From Trochalopteron elliotii (Eukaryota; Chordata; Aves; Passeriformes; Leiothrichidae), in contig JANPWX010000163.1 in NCBI GenBank assembly GCA_024734555.1, positions 332,869-396,868 of the forward strand: a stretch of 64,000 nt of DNA, in the 5' to 3' direction. Position numbers and translations under genes: made by a program. Every line of letters starts with the position of its first letter. The first letter of the stretch is position 1. The notes beneath the pieces are model-generated. The model did no database searches and was not told where the DNA came from. It was given only the letters and a program-made list of their open reading frames with translations. Of the stretch, positions 1 through 14,231 are shown in pieces.

Positions 1-1579
1 CACCTTATATAGTGAGCACATAATTAATTTAAGATTACTTTTCTTGATGGCAGAGTTCCGTCAAAAGTGCTGACTGTTATATGAAGAGCCAAAGACAGGG
101 TTAGCTCTTACTCAGCCATTTTAGATTGATTTACAGCATGAAGAATAAATAATAAGTTTTAGAATAAGATTTATGTGTCACTAGATAAATAAGATTCCTC
201 CCACATACATATAATGGTTGAAGGGAGAAGACAGAAATTGAAAAACAAAAACCATGAAAACTGGAACAGTTTTCTATAAAACAGAGTGATAAATAGTAGT
301 GCTGTGTGAACATCTATCTTTCCAAACACCTCTTGTGTTTGTTTATTCATTGGAGATCTCATGGAAGACTTATTTAACCCTGAAAATTGGTGAGCATCCT
401 GGCTTGGAAACAGACTTAAGGGCAGGAAAATTCTCTCAAGTGTCATTGGAAAAACTATTGCCACAACCTCCTTGTGCAATGCACACCAGGAGTCAGCCAA
501 ATGGGCAGCACTGAGCATGTTACAGCCATGTTAAGAATTTTGATGTATCAAGAACAATACACACAATAAGCTTCAGTGGTGGTGCATGTTACCCCATGCT
601 TATTTTTGGACTTTATTTAGCAAAGAAAACAAGTTGTATTTATTTACACCTGAGAAATACAAATGTGTATACAATGCTTCTGAGAAGACACTTTAGTGTT
701 ACTAGGATCATCACCTGTTTCCATCTTTATGGAGTTTGGCTGCAGAGAGTACCAGTATGCAGAGTTCTGCAGTTTGTCCTCATTCTAAGCAGTTTTCCTC
801 TCTTATGATTAAAGAGAGAACAAGAAGTAGATAAAGATGTCCTCTCCCTACCTTTCCCCTTCTTCCTTGAAATAATTCCAGTCACATGAAAACCAGTTCC
901 CTGCCTTCAGGCTCTGCCTGAGCAAATACGCCCCTTCTCTGCCATGCCCCGCACCTTCCCACTTCCCAGCACAAATCTGCACGAGCTCCTGCCTCCCCTC
1001 AAAACCTCACCCCTCGAACAGAACGCCATCTGCCACATCCAGCACACTGCTCCTGCAGCCTTCAGCACAACTGTCCTGCACCCCATCATCACATACACCT
1101 CCCCTGACTCACAAACTGCCCCAGGAAGCTCCCGAGGCTGATGTGACATCCTGGGCAGGGCCAGTGCCAGCAGCACTCTGCTGTCAGAGGTGGCTGGCAC
1201 GCTCCAGCACACCAGCTGCAAGCAAACCCACGCACCCCACACGTGCTTGCTGTTTTAGGAAGCTTGAGAAGCCTGCAGCCAGGAAACAGACATTTTTCAG
1301 GACCATACAGTCTCTCACCCACACCCAGGCACTCCATTCACAAGGGAAGGTGGTTTGGACACTTCCATAGGCTGTGCCACAACCTCAGCCAGCCACGAGG
1401 CTGGTGCTCCTGGCCCAGTGCAGCTCCAGGCCTCACAGAGGAAACATACATGGACTTTTCCTTACAGGAATCGCACATCAGCTCTTACTCCAAAACTTTA
1501 GTTTTGGTACTGCAAATATGTAGTTGGCTTGTTGCTTTCTAGAGTTTGTCCTCTGAAGGGCTGCAGATTCATACAACCA
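1..1579. other. Unassigned, probably intronic
   Basis: AT-rich up to about 900, then a more GC-rich block (900-1460) with short chance frames on both strands. No similarity recognised. Confidence 0.4.
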
Positions 1580-1945
1580 CAGCACTGCCCAGGGAGGAAA
1601 GGACCTCAAAAGATCATCTGGTCCAATTTCCCATGAGAGACAGAGCCCAGATGAGATTATCTAACATCCTGTCCAGCCCCATCTTGAAAACATCCAGAGA
1701 TAGGCCTGCACCATGTCCCTCTGGAGCTTGTTACAGTGATCATTGTTGTCACTGTAAAAAAAATTATTTCTTTTATCAAGGTAAAGCCTCTCCTGGTACC
1801 ATTCCTTTTTGCTTTCTCCAGGTAGCTAGCTGAGAAGACAAGAGCTTCCATTCTCTTTGTACTCATCCTTTAAGTACTGGAATATGGTGATGAGGTCCTC
1901 CTGAGCCTTCTCTTCTCCAGCTTAAATGCCTGGTCTCCAACAGGA
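1580..1945 (-). mobile_element. CR1 LINE 3' fragment, old
   Basis: Read on the plus strand it starts with the eroded 3' end (CAAAAGATCATCTGGTCCAA) and proceeds to AAGTACTGGAATATGGTGATG and GAGCCTTCTCTTCTCCAG, the order expected of a minus-strand CR1. Divergence is high. Confidence 0.8.
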
Positions 1946-4900
1946 AGAACAGAAAAAGAAAAACAAGTGCCTGCTGATACCCAGTGGGGCAGAAGAAAGA
2001 TGTGAGCAGAAGACCAGGCTGCAGCACAGATAAAAGGGCAGAAAGAAGAGGTGGATGTTCTTCTCCAACTAAAACTCTAGAAATAGACCTGCAGCGGGTT
2101 CCTGGAGTATTGTTAGCAGGACAGCAGCCTAGTCAGGAGCAATGATCTGAGCCAATTGTGGTAATTAAAAGTCAAAGAATTCTCATATTTTTGCATGTTT
2201 GGAATACAACACAAAAGCACACTGCTGTTTTTTCCATCAGTGTGCATTAAGACACGACAGACTTAAAATCATAGTAGCAAAGAACACTTGTTTCCTTCCA
2301 CTAGCTGACTAGATTAGGTGCTATTGTCAATTTTATTTAAGAGAGGTGCAAGCATAATTTTCCCCAGTATACCTTACCCGAAGAGTCCCTTTGTTTTCCA
2401 ACAGAAGAAAACAGAGAATCAATGCAAACGAATTAATTACACAGTATTAAAATATTTATATTTCAAAGCTCACGTTTTACAGAACTTTATCTAGGTGCTC
2501 CCTGACAAGAATCAGAAACATGTTTTGTACTCAGCTGACTGGAAAAATAGGTTTATTTTTCTTTTTGAACCAAACTAGTCCAGAAATATTTGATGAAAAA
2601 ATGTCAGTAATTAATCAGTATCCAGATGTCAATATAGAGCTTTTAGTACTACTTTAATAATAAAATAGTCAATAAAAATAGCCTTAATTGAGAGAGGGGA
2701 TATAAATTCACTAGTGAAAAACTGTTCTTACTCTATGTTTAAGAATTCTCCTTATGATCCCTCCATCATTCAAACTTCACTGAGGGATTATTATTCTGCT
2801 ACAAAATTAAAATTCAAACTGATCCTAAATCATACAGGGCTTTTAGAAACCATCTGTTGAATTTTATACCTCAAAATTCTAGATTACATGATTTCCTATA
2901 TAAAAAGTGCACACCAATATTTCAACATCACACTTCCATAAAATCAAGTTCTATTGGATTCTAAAATAGATGTATGCCTCTATTTTAAAACTTCCAAGTC
3001 ATATCTTAATCAAAATGTACATAGGAACATACTTGAAACAATATTAACTTGTTATACCCAGTTAAGCACTCTTCATAAATAATTCTCTTGTAACTGTAAC
3101 AGTTAAAGCTATAAAAAGGGAATGCTAACACCATCTCTTCAAGATCAATTGAAATGGTTTGGCTAAAGGAAATGTGGCAAACAGAAGAACAAGTGAAATT
3201 TAACTGAAAGCATTTTATGCAAGCCTTGCCTTACACTTCAGGTGTATGTAAGCATTGATATTTGACTGCTTAAGGAACAAGGAAATTATGAAAATGACGT
3301 TTAAAAAATTTGAAAGCAATGTCAGTACACCAAGTACATTAAAGCAAATCAGTTTTCACAAAGTACTTCTGATTAGTTCTTAAAACTTAACACACACCTC
3401 AACATGATATCAAAGTCATCTGCAAGTATGTGGCATATCTGAATATCCTTGCAATGACCTGACCCAAACCAGATCAATATCAGTATGTTTTTTTTCTAAA
3501 AGAATTCAAGGATACATAGATGATATACTGGGCATCCCTTTTATTATGACTAAAGTTGGCTTATCTTGTGGCATTACTCAGAATTCTAACTCTGTCTGGT
3601 TTTACGTTTTCTATGAGAAGTAGAAAGGTACAGATGACTTTCTTTTTTTTAAGTGTAAGGAACTATAACCTTAACTTCAAATAGATCTTCTCAAGTTTGC
3701 TCATTGCCTCCTTTGACAGAAGAATTCTCACTTTGTTTCTACTTATACGACCAGCAAGTCCAATAGGCATTTCTTTCTAAACTGTTCACTGTATTTCATA
3801 AAATAGAAAAACCACTGAAAATAATTTTGAAATTATAAATGGAAATGATTATGTCATTGAGAAATGACACACCAGTAAGTTTATAACTATGATATACTGG
3901 AAAACCATTTCACTTTGTCATCCTTGGCTAAAGGTGTTTTGACTTGACAGTCTCTGAACCCCCATTACAGAATATACACTATACCTATGCTCATCTGCAA
4001 AGACATTTAATTCTGTGAAGTTACCATTTCTGAGTCCTCAAGTCTCTCTGCTTTCAAGCTTTAAAGCTTTATTTGCCACCTTCTGAACAATTTGTCACGT
4101 TACAGAGACAAAACAACCATAATTTCTACTTCATCCACCACTTTCCAAAGTAAATCTTTGGATACCAAACCACTTCAATGCAATGCTCAGAAACTGAGGG
4201 CGACAGGCTTGCTTGAGTAGAAAAGCTTTGTCAAGATGTAAAAACCTTCCCCCATAAATGGGATCAGGAGAGGGGAATGGCTGGGGGGTCCTTGCGGGCA
4301 GGCTGCAGGCACTGCTGGCTCCTCTTGTCAGCTGTGAGAACTCAGAGAGCTGAACCACTCAGGGAGTTTATTACTGCCTCAGCGAGCAAAAGGAGCTCAC
4401 ACACACGGAGCAGTCCCAACTTACAGACCAATTAAAAGCTTCACATTATTGCACTACATCACTGAAAGTAAGATGAAGGAACACAGTCAACTTTGCAGAT
4501 CTGCTCCTTCTTTATAACGTCAGAAACTTTAAAAAAAAAAAAAGGCAGCAAAAAAACCCACACCAAAAAACCTACCCACAACAAAAGAGTTCTTTCAGTC
4601 ATTAGTCCTGCGGCCATCATTTCAATACAAAAGGATGCCCCTGAGCATCTGTACACAAAACATACACTGTTTTCACTTGGTGAATATTGTGATTACCTTA
4701 ATGCAGCTAATTTGGAGTGAGCCTGCACACAGTCCTTTAAAAAGAAAATTGCCTCTTTGCTAAAGAAATGTTTTCATAGCACTTTACAGTCAATTTTAGA
4801 ACAAATTCCCTATTGCAGTGAGTAGTACTCTCATCTACTATACATAATTATAGCAGAGAAGATCATTTGGATGCTATTGCTTCTATGCTACAGCAGCTTC

Positions 4901-6835
4901 AAATTCAGTAACAAAAATAACCATCATACTGGGACATTATTTTCCTAGGGCAATAGGGCAATCAAAAGCAGGCACATTTAAGTAGTGATAATCAGCATAG
5001 CTACATATCTGATTGGAACAACAGCAGTGTGAGAAGCAACTGCATGACTTTCATTTCAAGATCCAAGCCACAGGAGAGGAACTGGGCCAGCTTACAGCAG
5101 CCGAGCAAGTGATATTTTTGAAAACTGCCTTCTGGTGCTCAGAATCTAATTTCCATACAAAAATACCCATTTTTTTGCAAGTGGAAGGGATCTTCATAAT
5201 TTTGTATATTTGCCCTAATCAACTGGCCTGCAGAAGTGTGGATCACATGTATTTGTTTCACAACATGTGGGATACTGATTTGGGCAAGGATAGCTTGTCT
5301 CTGACTTCAAAATTATTAAAATCTAATAGGTTTATCAAATTATGCAATTAAAAAACAAAACAAAAAACCCACCATGAAGTGTCCTCCAGTTCTTCCATTA
5401 TTCATTAACTCAGAAATAAGCAGCTCAACATAAGGCATTCAAGCTGTTATGAAATTCACTTATTTGTAAATGACAAATGAAGCTCATTCTCAGTATAACA
5501 GCTTTTTCCTGGGGAGTCAATTTATTTAAAAGAAATTAAAACATTACCATGCCAAGACATAATTATGGGATTTTTTAAGTAGTTGCAGCCTGAAGTATAA
5601 CAGCTCTGCTTTTCGACTTCTACAGTAAAAAAATACTTATTAACCATTACATTGTAGACCTGACATATCAGATGTGCTCCAGAAGTGAGGGGGGGTCTAT
5701 GGGATCACATAGCTATGTGCCTTTATCCTGCAACGGATCTGTACAGTTGGATTCCTCCAGACCCCATCAGGAAGGCTCTGTGCAGGTGCAGAAATCCATT
5801 AATGGCCACATGCAAGGCTGTGTCTCCAAGAGGACTGGCTTGCTGCCTGTGACAGCTGGAAATACCTCCACGCTGCTGCAGCAAGGCTCATGTTCAGACT
5901 GCCCCTCTGAAATCTGAAAGAACTACCTATTCAATATAATGTCCCAGCAGTGTGCAGCCACAGTGCAGGACTGCTAGCACCTGAGAGGCAAAGAACTGAA
6001 CAAGCCATCAGAGTCCCTACAGAGTCTATGAATCTACAGCATGCATGATTTAGTATTCCAATAGCAAGGTGATGAGTATTCTATGGATAACTTATGTAGA
6101 TTACTCACCCAGCAAGTCTGTCACACACTCAAGCGTGGTATGTGAAAATACTAGGCTGTTTTCTGACTACTTTTTAAGGCTTAGTAAGAAAATTTTCATC
6201 CTCCTCACTGTACCAAAATAGCTTCAAGTAGAAATATTTGGCCTTAGGAACAGAATTACTAAATTGTGTGTGTGTAGGTACACGTAACCCAGAGTGTGCC
6301 TAACCAAAATAGCTCAAGCCTGCAAGCAGCAGATCCTATTTGGGGATTTCTGTTTTACGTTTGCACAAAAGCAGATCCCTCACCTTCTTGCCTGCCCTGG
6401 AAAGGTGACTGTACACTGGCTGGGCAAGGCTGAGAGGTGTGGCAGGGCCACCCTGTGCATTGCTAGTGCAAAGAAAGTAAAACACCCCAAGCAGCACACC
6501 CAACACCACAGCACTTCTGCACCATCACCTCTGCCTTGGAGAGGCTTGGCAGGTTACCCCTGGGGCAGGCCACTGTCTGACACATAGGAGGGAGGTGACA
6601 TCACAGCTCTTCAAGGCTAGGAGGTTAAGTGTTGACCTGCCTAAATTAGGGAAGTTTACACCTAAGCCACACAACCTGATGTGCCTGATTTAGGATTTTG
6701 TTTAAGGTTTGAATTTATTTAATTAATCATACACTTAAATAGAGTGCTATGCCTGAGTATGACACGTAGCTTCTTTCAGACTATTAAATCTGTAGCAGTA
6801 TTTTAACTTTATCCATCCAAATGTATGCCCTTTTA
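1946..6835. other. Unassigned AT-rich DNA, probably intronic
   Basis: No exon or transposon recognised. Holds an A-rich stretch at about 4529-4590. Frames of up to 112 codons (5013-5351, plus) look like chance. Confidence 0.4.
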
Positions 6836-7375
6836 ATTGAATCATAGAATTATTCAGGTTGGAAAAGACTCCAACTCCAATCCAATTGGATTGAGTCCAA
6901 TCTTTGACTGAACATCACCTTGTTAACTAAAGCAGTCATTTCTTGAACACATCCAGGGGTGATGGCTCCACTGCTTCATGAGGGAGCCCATTCCAATGCT
7001 TGACAACCCTTTCAGTGAAGAAATTCTTCCTAATATCTAACCTGAACCTCCCTTGACACAGCTTGATGCCATTTCCTCTGCTCCTGTTACTGGCTGCCTG
7101 CCAGAAGAGCCTGACCCCCACCTGCCTACAACCTCCTTTTAGATGGTTTTAGAGAATGACAATGTCTCCCCTGAGCCACCTTTCCTCCAGGCTAAAGAGA
7201 CCCAGCTGCTCTCCACTGACTCATTCTCCAGACCCTGCTCCATCTCTGCTGCCCTTCTCTGGACACCCTCCAGCCCCTCAACATCTTTCTTGTAGTGATG
7301 GGTCTGGAAAGGGACATCGGACTTGAGGTGCAGCCTCTCCAGTGCCAGGTACAGAGGGACAATCACTGCTCTGGT
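6836..7375 (-). mobile_element. CR1 LINE, 3' end with ORF2 C-terminal remnant
   Basis: Starts at the left with the 3' tail (AATCATAGAATTATTCAGGT) and continues into the ORF2 C-terminal region on the minus strand. Two remnant frames, 7121-6936 and 7366-7139, carry typical CR1 ORF2 features such as [21 protein letters not shown] and LEGVQRRA. They are in different frames and separated by a stop, so the copy is dead. Confidence 0.95.
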
Positions 7376-9794
7376 CTTTGCTTAAGAACATCATTGTGTG
7401 GATCAAAATCAAGGGTACAGGTGGCTCTACAGGGCAAGGAGGAAATGCTTTTACTGGGAGCAACTGAGACCATTTAATTTTACTTATCTTATTTGTTTGA
7501 GAACACTGAGGAGCACATAATAAAGCAGCAGCATCCTCCATATCTGCACACAAAAAAGTCCAGACCAAGCTAACTATTTTGGCACATAGAACCTAGGGAA
7601 GAAAGAGCATCACTTTGAAAGCCTCCAGAGGCAAAAAAGCTTTTAAAAAGAAAAACAGAAGCAAATAGTGTATGTGGAAAGACAAAGTTAGGGTATTATG
7701 AGGATTTAACTACATGCTCTTCTAGTTTGTATTCTCTGCAGTCACTCAAGCCCTAGTTCAGAAGACTTTACAAAGCCAGTCAATCTTTTAGAGCAATCCA
7801 GTGAAAATTCCCTTAATGTGCACATCCCAGAGACCCAGAGGGGTTCAGGGCACTGTGCCCCTTTTCAAGGGTCAAAACTTCAGTTCTTTGATATCACTGT
7901 ACTTTGCATGTTGTTAACAGTAATTCTTCTCTGGGTCAAAAAAGAAAACACAAGAAATAGTCTGCATCATCATGAAATGAGCCAAACTTAGAGCAGACTG
8001 TACAGCTTGAGGCTAAGGTTAGTCAAAACAGGCATAACAGCCAAGCTCAAGGAAGCAGGGCTAGGCAGAAAGCTGTCTCAGGGCTGCACAGGGAGATAAA
8101 TGGGATACACCACCAGGAGAGTGGTGTTGCCTGGGACATGGCAAAGCAGGGAATGGATCTCCCTTTCTCCTTGTCTTGACTGAACAGGCATTCCAAAACA
8201 AGCAAAAATGCAATCAGGGATGCCAGCATTTTAGACAGTGTTCCAACCCTGTCTAACTGCTGTAAGAATTAGGAGTTAACTTCTATACTCTGCAAGGCTG
8301 TTTGAAGGAAAAACAAGATATCCATCTAATAGACATGTAAGAATGAGACTGCAGTAAGATACTGCTTCATCAAACACAGTTCAAAATTTAAAGAGAGCAA
8401 GTAGATTTGCAGCACAGCCAAGCAATGCTCTTGATTTGAACTTGAAACCAGAGCCAAGCATGGAAATGACATGCATGGATTGGTTTCTTCTGCAGAGACC
8501 AGTTCTGGGTCATACATAACAGCACAGAGAAGAGATAAAGATGTGGACATTTTGACAAGGATGAAAAACAAGCAAATACAATACTGTGGTTGCATTCCTG
8601 AAGGTGAGAAACAGAGAAAAAGCATAATTAGGCCATGCATGCAAATTTATATGCACAAAACTGATAGGGGGATGGGAAACCAAGAATGGAACACGGAAAT
8701 GTTGGATGGTGTTAAGTCTTCAATAATAGCCCCACTTATCTTGGAACTTCATTAAGAACTGGCCCATTTACAGTAAAAGCCATGACATTTGAACTCCATC
8801 AGAAACACCGTTTGCCTTATTTAAAATGTCAACACAGTAAGAATAGCCTTCTAAAGCAAAAACAGGACCCAAGAACTCTGACTTGACTCTATACCACTAC
8901 ACAGTTACAAGATCATCTGATTATCTACAGGACAAACAACATGCTTTTCTGCTCAGGAGCACCAGACAATCTATGTTCTAGAAACAGCATTACTGCAGAT
9001 GTTTTGAGACAAACTATTATTAATAACATCATCATCAAAAAACAAACACAAAAAAGTCTGGCTTCTGGGGGAAAAAAAAGTTGTTTAATCTTGATTAAAA
9101 CCACCCTAGGATTTTAAAGGACAATTTTAAAAGTCCCTTTGAAAATAAACCAATAAGAAAGAATTCATTTTGGTATGGAGGATTACATTTATATCTGATT
9201 AAAACAGAAAATACTGAATAAGGAAAAAAAATGCAATACTCTCTATATAATTAAATTCTCATTCTCAAAATTACTCCTAGCTTTAACAGATAGCTGCAAA
9301 TCTCTGCAAGTCTACACTATGGTTACATATTTATGAAACGGGATGCTTAACCTGTACAAGAAAAAAAAAGTAGAAAATACAGAGTAGACCTGGAAATTTT
9401 TCAAGAGGCATGGTTGACAAAGTTTTCCTTGTTGCATATATACAGCAGAAAGTTACCTTTCAAATAGATTTGAGCCGTCACAGTGCAAACAATGGCTAAA
9501 GGCATTTATAACAGGCAATCTTTTCACATATGCCAAATTCTGCAGAGAGATCAAGTTTTTAAAACCATTTAAAATTAACATCAATAATTCTAACATGACC
9601 GATACAGTTTCTCTCTAAAAATAAATCACACATTTTACTTAGGGAACACTTCTATCACAAACCCTTAATTACTGGTTTTAAAAAAAAGTTTCACTCACAT
9701 GTATTGCATAGAAAACCTCCACAGAAAATCAGCTTCTGACTGATCATTAATACTACTCAGAACAAAAGACTTTTCACAGCTACAGGCAGCTTCA
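7376..9794. other. Unassigned AT-rich DNA, probably intronic
   Basis: Only short chance frames, for example 104 codons at 8326-8640 (minus). Nothing recognised. Confidence 0.4.
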
Positions 9795-10034
9795 CTAACT
9801 GTGAGGACACAGGATCTGAGGAGATCCCAGCCAAGCCCATCGTCCCAAGCTCAGGAACTTTCTGCAGGGAAGGCTGTCACCTCCACAAACGGGCCCTCCT
9901 CCAGTGTCGGAGTCCAGGGCATTCCTTTGGGCACCCTGGAAAGCCACAGACCTCAGTAGAGAGGTCTGAGACCCCAGCAAGAAGGTTTGAATCCTGGACA
10001 GGAGGGTCTGTCCAGGGGGGGTGCCTGACACAGA
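9795..10034. other. GC-rich block adjoining the LTR
   Basis: Noticeably more GC-rich than its surroundings, directly abutting the LTR. It may be part of the same retroviral insertion or a separate old repeat. Not recognised. Confidence 0.3.
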
Positions 10035-10580
10035 GCCCAGAAGGACACAGGCTTTGATTTCAGTCCATGAGACACAGATAGGAATTACAAGTCACAAATG
10101 TGTGCAAGACAGTAGTGTAGCTAATCACTGGGTGGAAAATTTTGTAGTTTTGGGGTTCTTAGAATGGAGGTGAATGGGGAACAAGATGGAGGATTTAGGG
10201 CAGTACCCTAGATTCTTCTCCTTCTTCCTCGTCCTCCATCTTCTGATGCGATGATGGCACAAAGTAGTTCAAGGAGATTGGGTCAGAGTAGAGGTGACCC
10301 TTTTAGTATAGGTGATAGGCATTGGCACAGAACTGTAAATAACAGACACATATTATCTGTGTAAGAGGTAGCGACCTCCCATCACGGGGGGGAGTCGCCC
10401 TGTGTCCGAGCTGCTGTGAACATCTTGGCTGGGCACAGAGAAATTTGTAAGATAAGAATTAATAAACACACAAGAAACCCAGAAAAAAAAAGAAAAAAAC
10501 AAGACCTTGAAGACTCCATTTCATTCTCACATCTGGCTCAGAGCCTTCAGAGGGCAAAAAAGACTCTCTCAAACCACCAT
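10035..10580 (+). mobile_element. Solo LTR, ERVL-like, passerine type
   Basis: Plus-oriented LTR-like sequence with features I associate with passerine ERVL LTRs: TTTGATTTCAGTCCATGAG, GTAGTTTTGGGGTTCTTAGA, a CT-rich stretch (CTTCTCCTTCTTCCTCGTCC), the CATCACGGGGGGGAGTCGCC region, and GGCTGGGCACAGAGAAATTT before the poly(A) signal AATAAA at about 10,461, then a GAAGACTCC-containing U5. No gag, pol or env remnant is seen on either side, so it is a solo LTR. Both ends are approximate; I could not fix a target-site duplication. Confidence 0.6.
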
Positions 10581-12306
10581 CTGAATCTCAGTGAAAGAAA
10601 ACCCAACCCGAGACTCCAGGACCACTTTCCCAATGTTACTGGGTAATTCAAAATATCTCATTGTTTATAAATTGTCTCCCACAGGCATCAGTCCTGACAT
10701 CTATCTGTACCAATGGACACTGAAATACATCTGCCATTTACTGCTCAGTCACTTGGTACTCAAACGTTTTTTAATGCCTACTCTTTACACGAGTATTCTT
10801 AAAACCTTAACAGAAAACCCCATCACAGTATTCACACATTTTTTTCACATCACTCCTGAAATCACCAGACAGCAAAGAGCTTTCAAAATATTTAGTGTCT
10901 TTGATGAAGATTTCTACAAACATCTTTTCGAAAAGCCAAGCATACTCCTCCTTCTGCATCACTGCACCTTGCCTATTTGCTGACCTCTTGTGAGAAGCCC
11001 AAAATATATTCCCTCACAGAAAGCTCATAGGCTCTTCCCAGTGTATCATATTCCACTTGCTCAGTTTTATGCTTAAAAATTTTCATTTTTCTTTCTTCAG
11101 TTCTCTAGAGTTTTTAAACCCTCATATTAAGGCTATTTCCCTCTGGTATAAAATATAATTTAAGCAATAGATTAAGGTATATTCCATTTTAAGAAAGACT
11201 AGGACAAGAAATACCCCTAAGCTCCACAACACACAACACTAAAGTAACTCAGCTTCAGTGATACAGCTTTATGTTTCTTGACTGTTCACAAGTGGACCAC
11301 TTTAGCAACCTAACACAAAGTCTGCCAGGGTCTGTAGGAAGGATGACATGTTCACTATTCTTTTTATGTCTTTGCCAGTTTGCTCCTCAAAAATACTTGT
11401 CTTGTAATTTTAAAATTCTACCTTCCTGAGATTATGCTCTCTTCCATGGTCTCATTTGGATACATTTCCCTCTTGTTCCTTTATTGTCAATATACTTCTT
11501 TATTCTGCTGGTTAACCATGGTTTAAGGATTCCAACAAAGTACTATTTTGACAGATTTTGTTTTTTGTTTGGGAGAAAAAAAATTCTATTGTAGGAAAAA
11601 AATGCACAAAGTCTTTAATATTTGGCTCAGAGATGCACTGTGCATTAGAAGCATAAGGTAAAAGGAAGTTCCTGTCCCCCAGTGATTATAGTTAGAGTAA
11701 TAAGGCATTAAAAATTACATAAGGCAGCTCTGGCAGGAAAACTGGTCAAAGATTAAATACTACCTGTATCTAGCAAATCATGCAGAAAAAGAGGTTTCAC
11801 TTACTCAGAGTTTTGGAGCCTCAAAAATGGTTTTGGGGCAATGGCTTCATCTCCAAAGCAAGGGGCTACACAGACTGCTAAGTCTGTGACCTTCTAGTTG
11901 TATCTGGAAAGTGATCTTACATTCACCAGGAAGCACATAATACGCAAAACATATACCCAATATCAAGGTCCAATAAACAGAACTAATACAGTATGTTAGG
12001 TCTTAAGTCTTCATGACTACCCTCAATTTAGCAATAAAAATATCCTCCATGGATAAACAATTTGTATAATCAAAACAAAACTCAAATAAAAAATCTGAAG
12101 CTTGATGATTTGGGCGGTTTTTTTAAAAAATTTTCAAACCTCATCCCAAATGCTTTTCTGAATGACAGACTTGACAGGAATCCATGTATGTATGGTTTTA
12201 CCTTACACAGGCTTTTCTAAAACAGGAACTGGCAATTCTCATAAGCTCTATCCCACATTTCTATTTAATGACTATATTGCAAAAAGCTAAAATGCCACAA
12301 ACAGTG

Positions 12307-12353
12307 TTTGCTGAAGTGGCAACATATGTAGCTTTGCCACTTTGCTGAAGTGG
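12307..12353. repeat. 13-bp direct repeat, two copies 34 bp apart
   Basis: TTTGCTGAAGTGG at 12307-12319 and again at 12341-12353, immediately before the inverted repeat at 12,359. Confidence 0.9.
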
Positions 12354-12358
12354 AACCT

Positions 12359-12390
12359 TTGAGGTTACACCCTGAGTGTTGTAACCTCAA
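12359..12390. repeat. Perfect 11-bp inverted repeat
   Basis: TTGAGGTTACA (12359-12369) and TGTAACCTCAA (12380-12390), separated by 10 nt. Confidence 0.9.
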
Positions 12391-14205
12391 CGGTCAGAGG
12401 TTATAGTGATATAGAGTATATATGGACCAGTAATTCTTTTGATGATTAAAATAAGCTTTCAGGGCCAGAGAAGCAAGAGCATGACAAATATCTTCATGAC
12501 ACATGAACACATCTATAACTGAAAGAGAACATCCTATGAAATTTGCCTGCCTTCTTAAATGAAGAGGAGATTTAGATGAAGTGATAAGTGTTATGAAGGA
12601 TTACCAACAACCAACTCAGTGGTACCAAACCAACAGCCCCTGGCTACATCCTGCCCATCATACAAGTCACACAGACCACAAGCAGCTTTCCCTTGCCTAG
12701 ATGGGGCATTCCAAGTCACACATCAGGGAAGGCCATAGGTGTCCTGAGGAAGACAGCAACGTGGAACAAACTGCTGCCACTGGAAAAGTCCCAGTGACTA
12801 TACCTTTGTGAGTCAGCAAAAGGTTTCTGGAAAGGCCCTGGCTGAGCCCTGGCTCCATGAATTGCCAACCAGTAGCAACACACTGCTACAGAGGGGAAAA
12901 TGTGACAGCAGACTGGCACTTAACCTTTGCAACAAAAATGGTAAACCTGATTTGTAAACAGCACCCAACTTCCTGCCTCTGGGCTTGCAGGCAGCAGCTT
13001 CGACAGTGCACAGAGGGGCCTGTGCTTCTTGAGCATCCTCAAAGCCTGAGCAGTGCAGAGTAAAGCAACTGCTACAGCTGTCAGATTATCATGAAGTGGA
13101 TGGCTCCCACAAATTGTCTCCTCATTTACAGAGCAGTACATCAGGACAGGTACAGCACCTCCAGCATATCAGGAAGGGTGAGATTCAGCCTAACTTCAGC
13201 TGCCCAAGGAAACAGATGCTCACCTCAGAGACAGCAGCTCTCAACTTCCCTCTCACTCACTTTACAGTGAGCTGGGGAACCTCTCAGACCTGTCACCTCC
13301 TCCTGAGGGAGGAATTTACAAGTGCCTATTCCACTCTGCTCAAAGGGAGCCCAAGACAACCAGGGTAGACAGACGTCAGACGAATTCCTGCAGAGAACCT
13401 AATTGTGCACAGTAATGCAATTTGTGCACTCTCCCTGTCAGTGAGGCGTTAGGGCACATACAGGGAATGGCAGCATTTTCTACAGGTATTTTCAAAATAT
13501 CAACTGTCTTCATTTGTCTGTTTATTAACAGCTGAAAAATGACACAGCACACATAATAGCAAAGGAGGAAGTTTTTACTTAAACTTTTCTTTTTCAGGGG
13601 GTGGAATCTCAAAATTCTACATTTTTATTGATGACAAATGAAAAACATTAAGCAGCTGAACATAGATCCCTTCACAGAAGGGACATTTAATGATGAGTTT
13701 TCAGCTAAGGATCAAAGGCTTCTAAAAGAGCTATAAAATGGGGGTTTCTAACAATTAGACTATCTAAAGCTCATATTTTTCAATTCCATTACATATTACT
13801 CTACACAGCACCATCAGCCTTTGGGTTCCTGAATGAAGGCAGCACTTCTACACTGTCAGAGGAACAGACCTCAAGGGAATGAAGGGACAGAACAGCAGGA
13901 CTGAGAAGAACGGAAGAAACCAGCTAAAGCATCTTAGCAAAGGAACTGAAATACTAGATATTTAATGTCACAATTATCTCCTTGGACTGCTAAAGAGATA
14001 AAACTACCTCAAAACTTATTTCATCAGAACTGAAACACTTAAACAGAATGCCTAAAATACATGAAGCGAACCCAGTTCCTGATGCAGCACTGACAAATCT
14101 GCACTTGACAATATCTTCTTCACCTGTGACAAACCTGTGTAAATGTTCATTAATGGGTACTGTTTAGCAGTTTCATCAAATTAACACAGTAATAGTACCA
14201 GCTTT

Positions 14206-14231
14206 CCAATATACACATCCAATATACACAT
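14206..14231. repeat. 13-bp tandem duplication
   Basis: CCAATATACACAT twice in a row, running straight into the hairpin at 14,229. Confidence 0.93.

Larger units (their letters stand above)
10581..14205. other. Unassigned, probably intronic
   Basis: AT-rich. A 130-codon plus-strand frame (10591-10983) just after the LTR has no recognisable domain. A hairpin and a direct repeat lie at 12.3 kb (listed separately). Confidence 0.4.

Noticed and set aside
10591..10983. 130-codon plus-strand frame next to the LTR
   Set aside because: Composition is like translated AT-rich DNA (many Leu, Ile, Phe, His). It shows no gag, pol or env feature.
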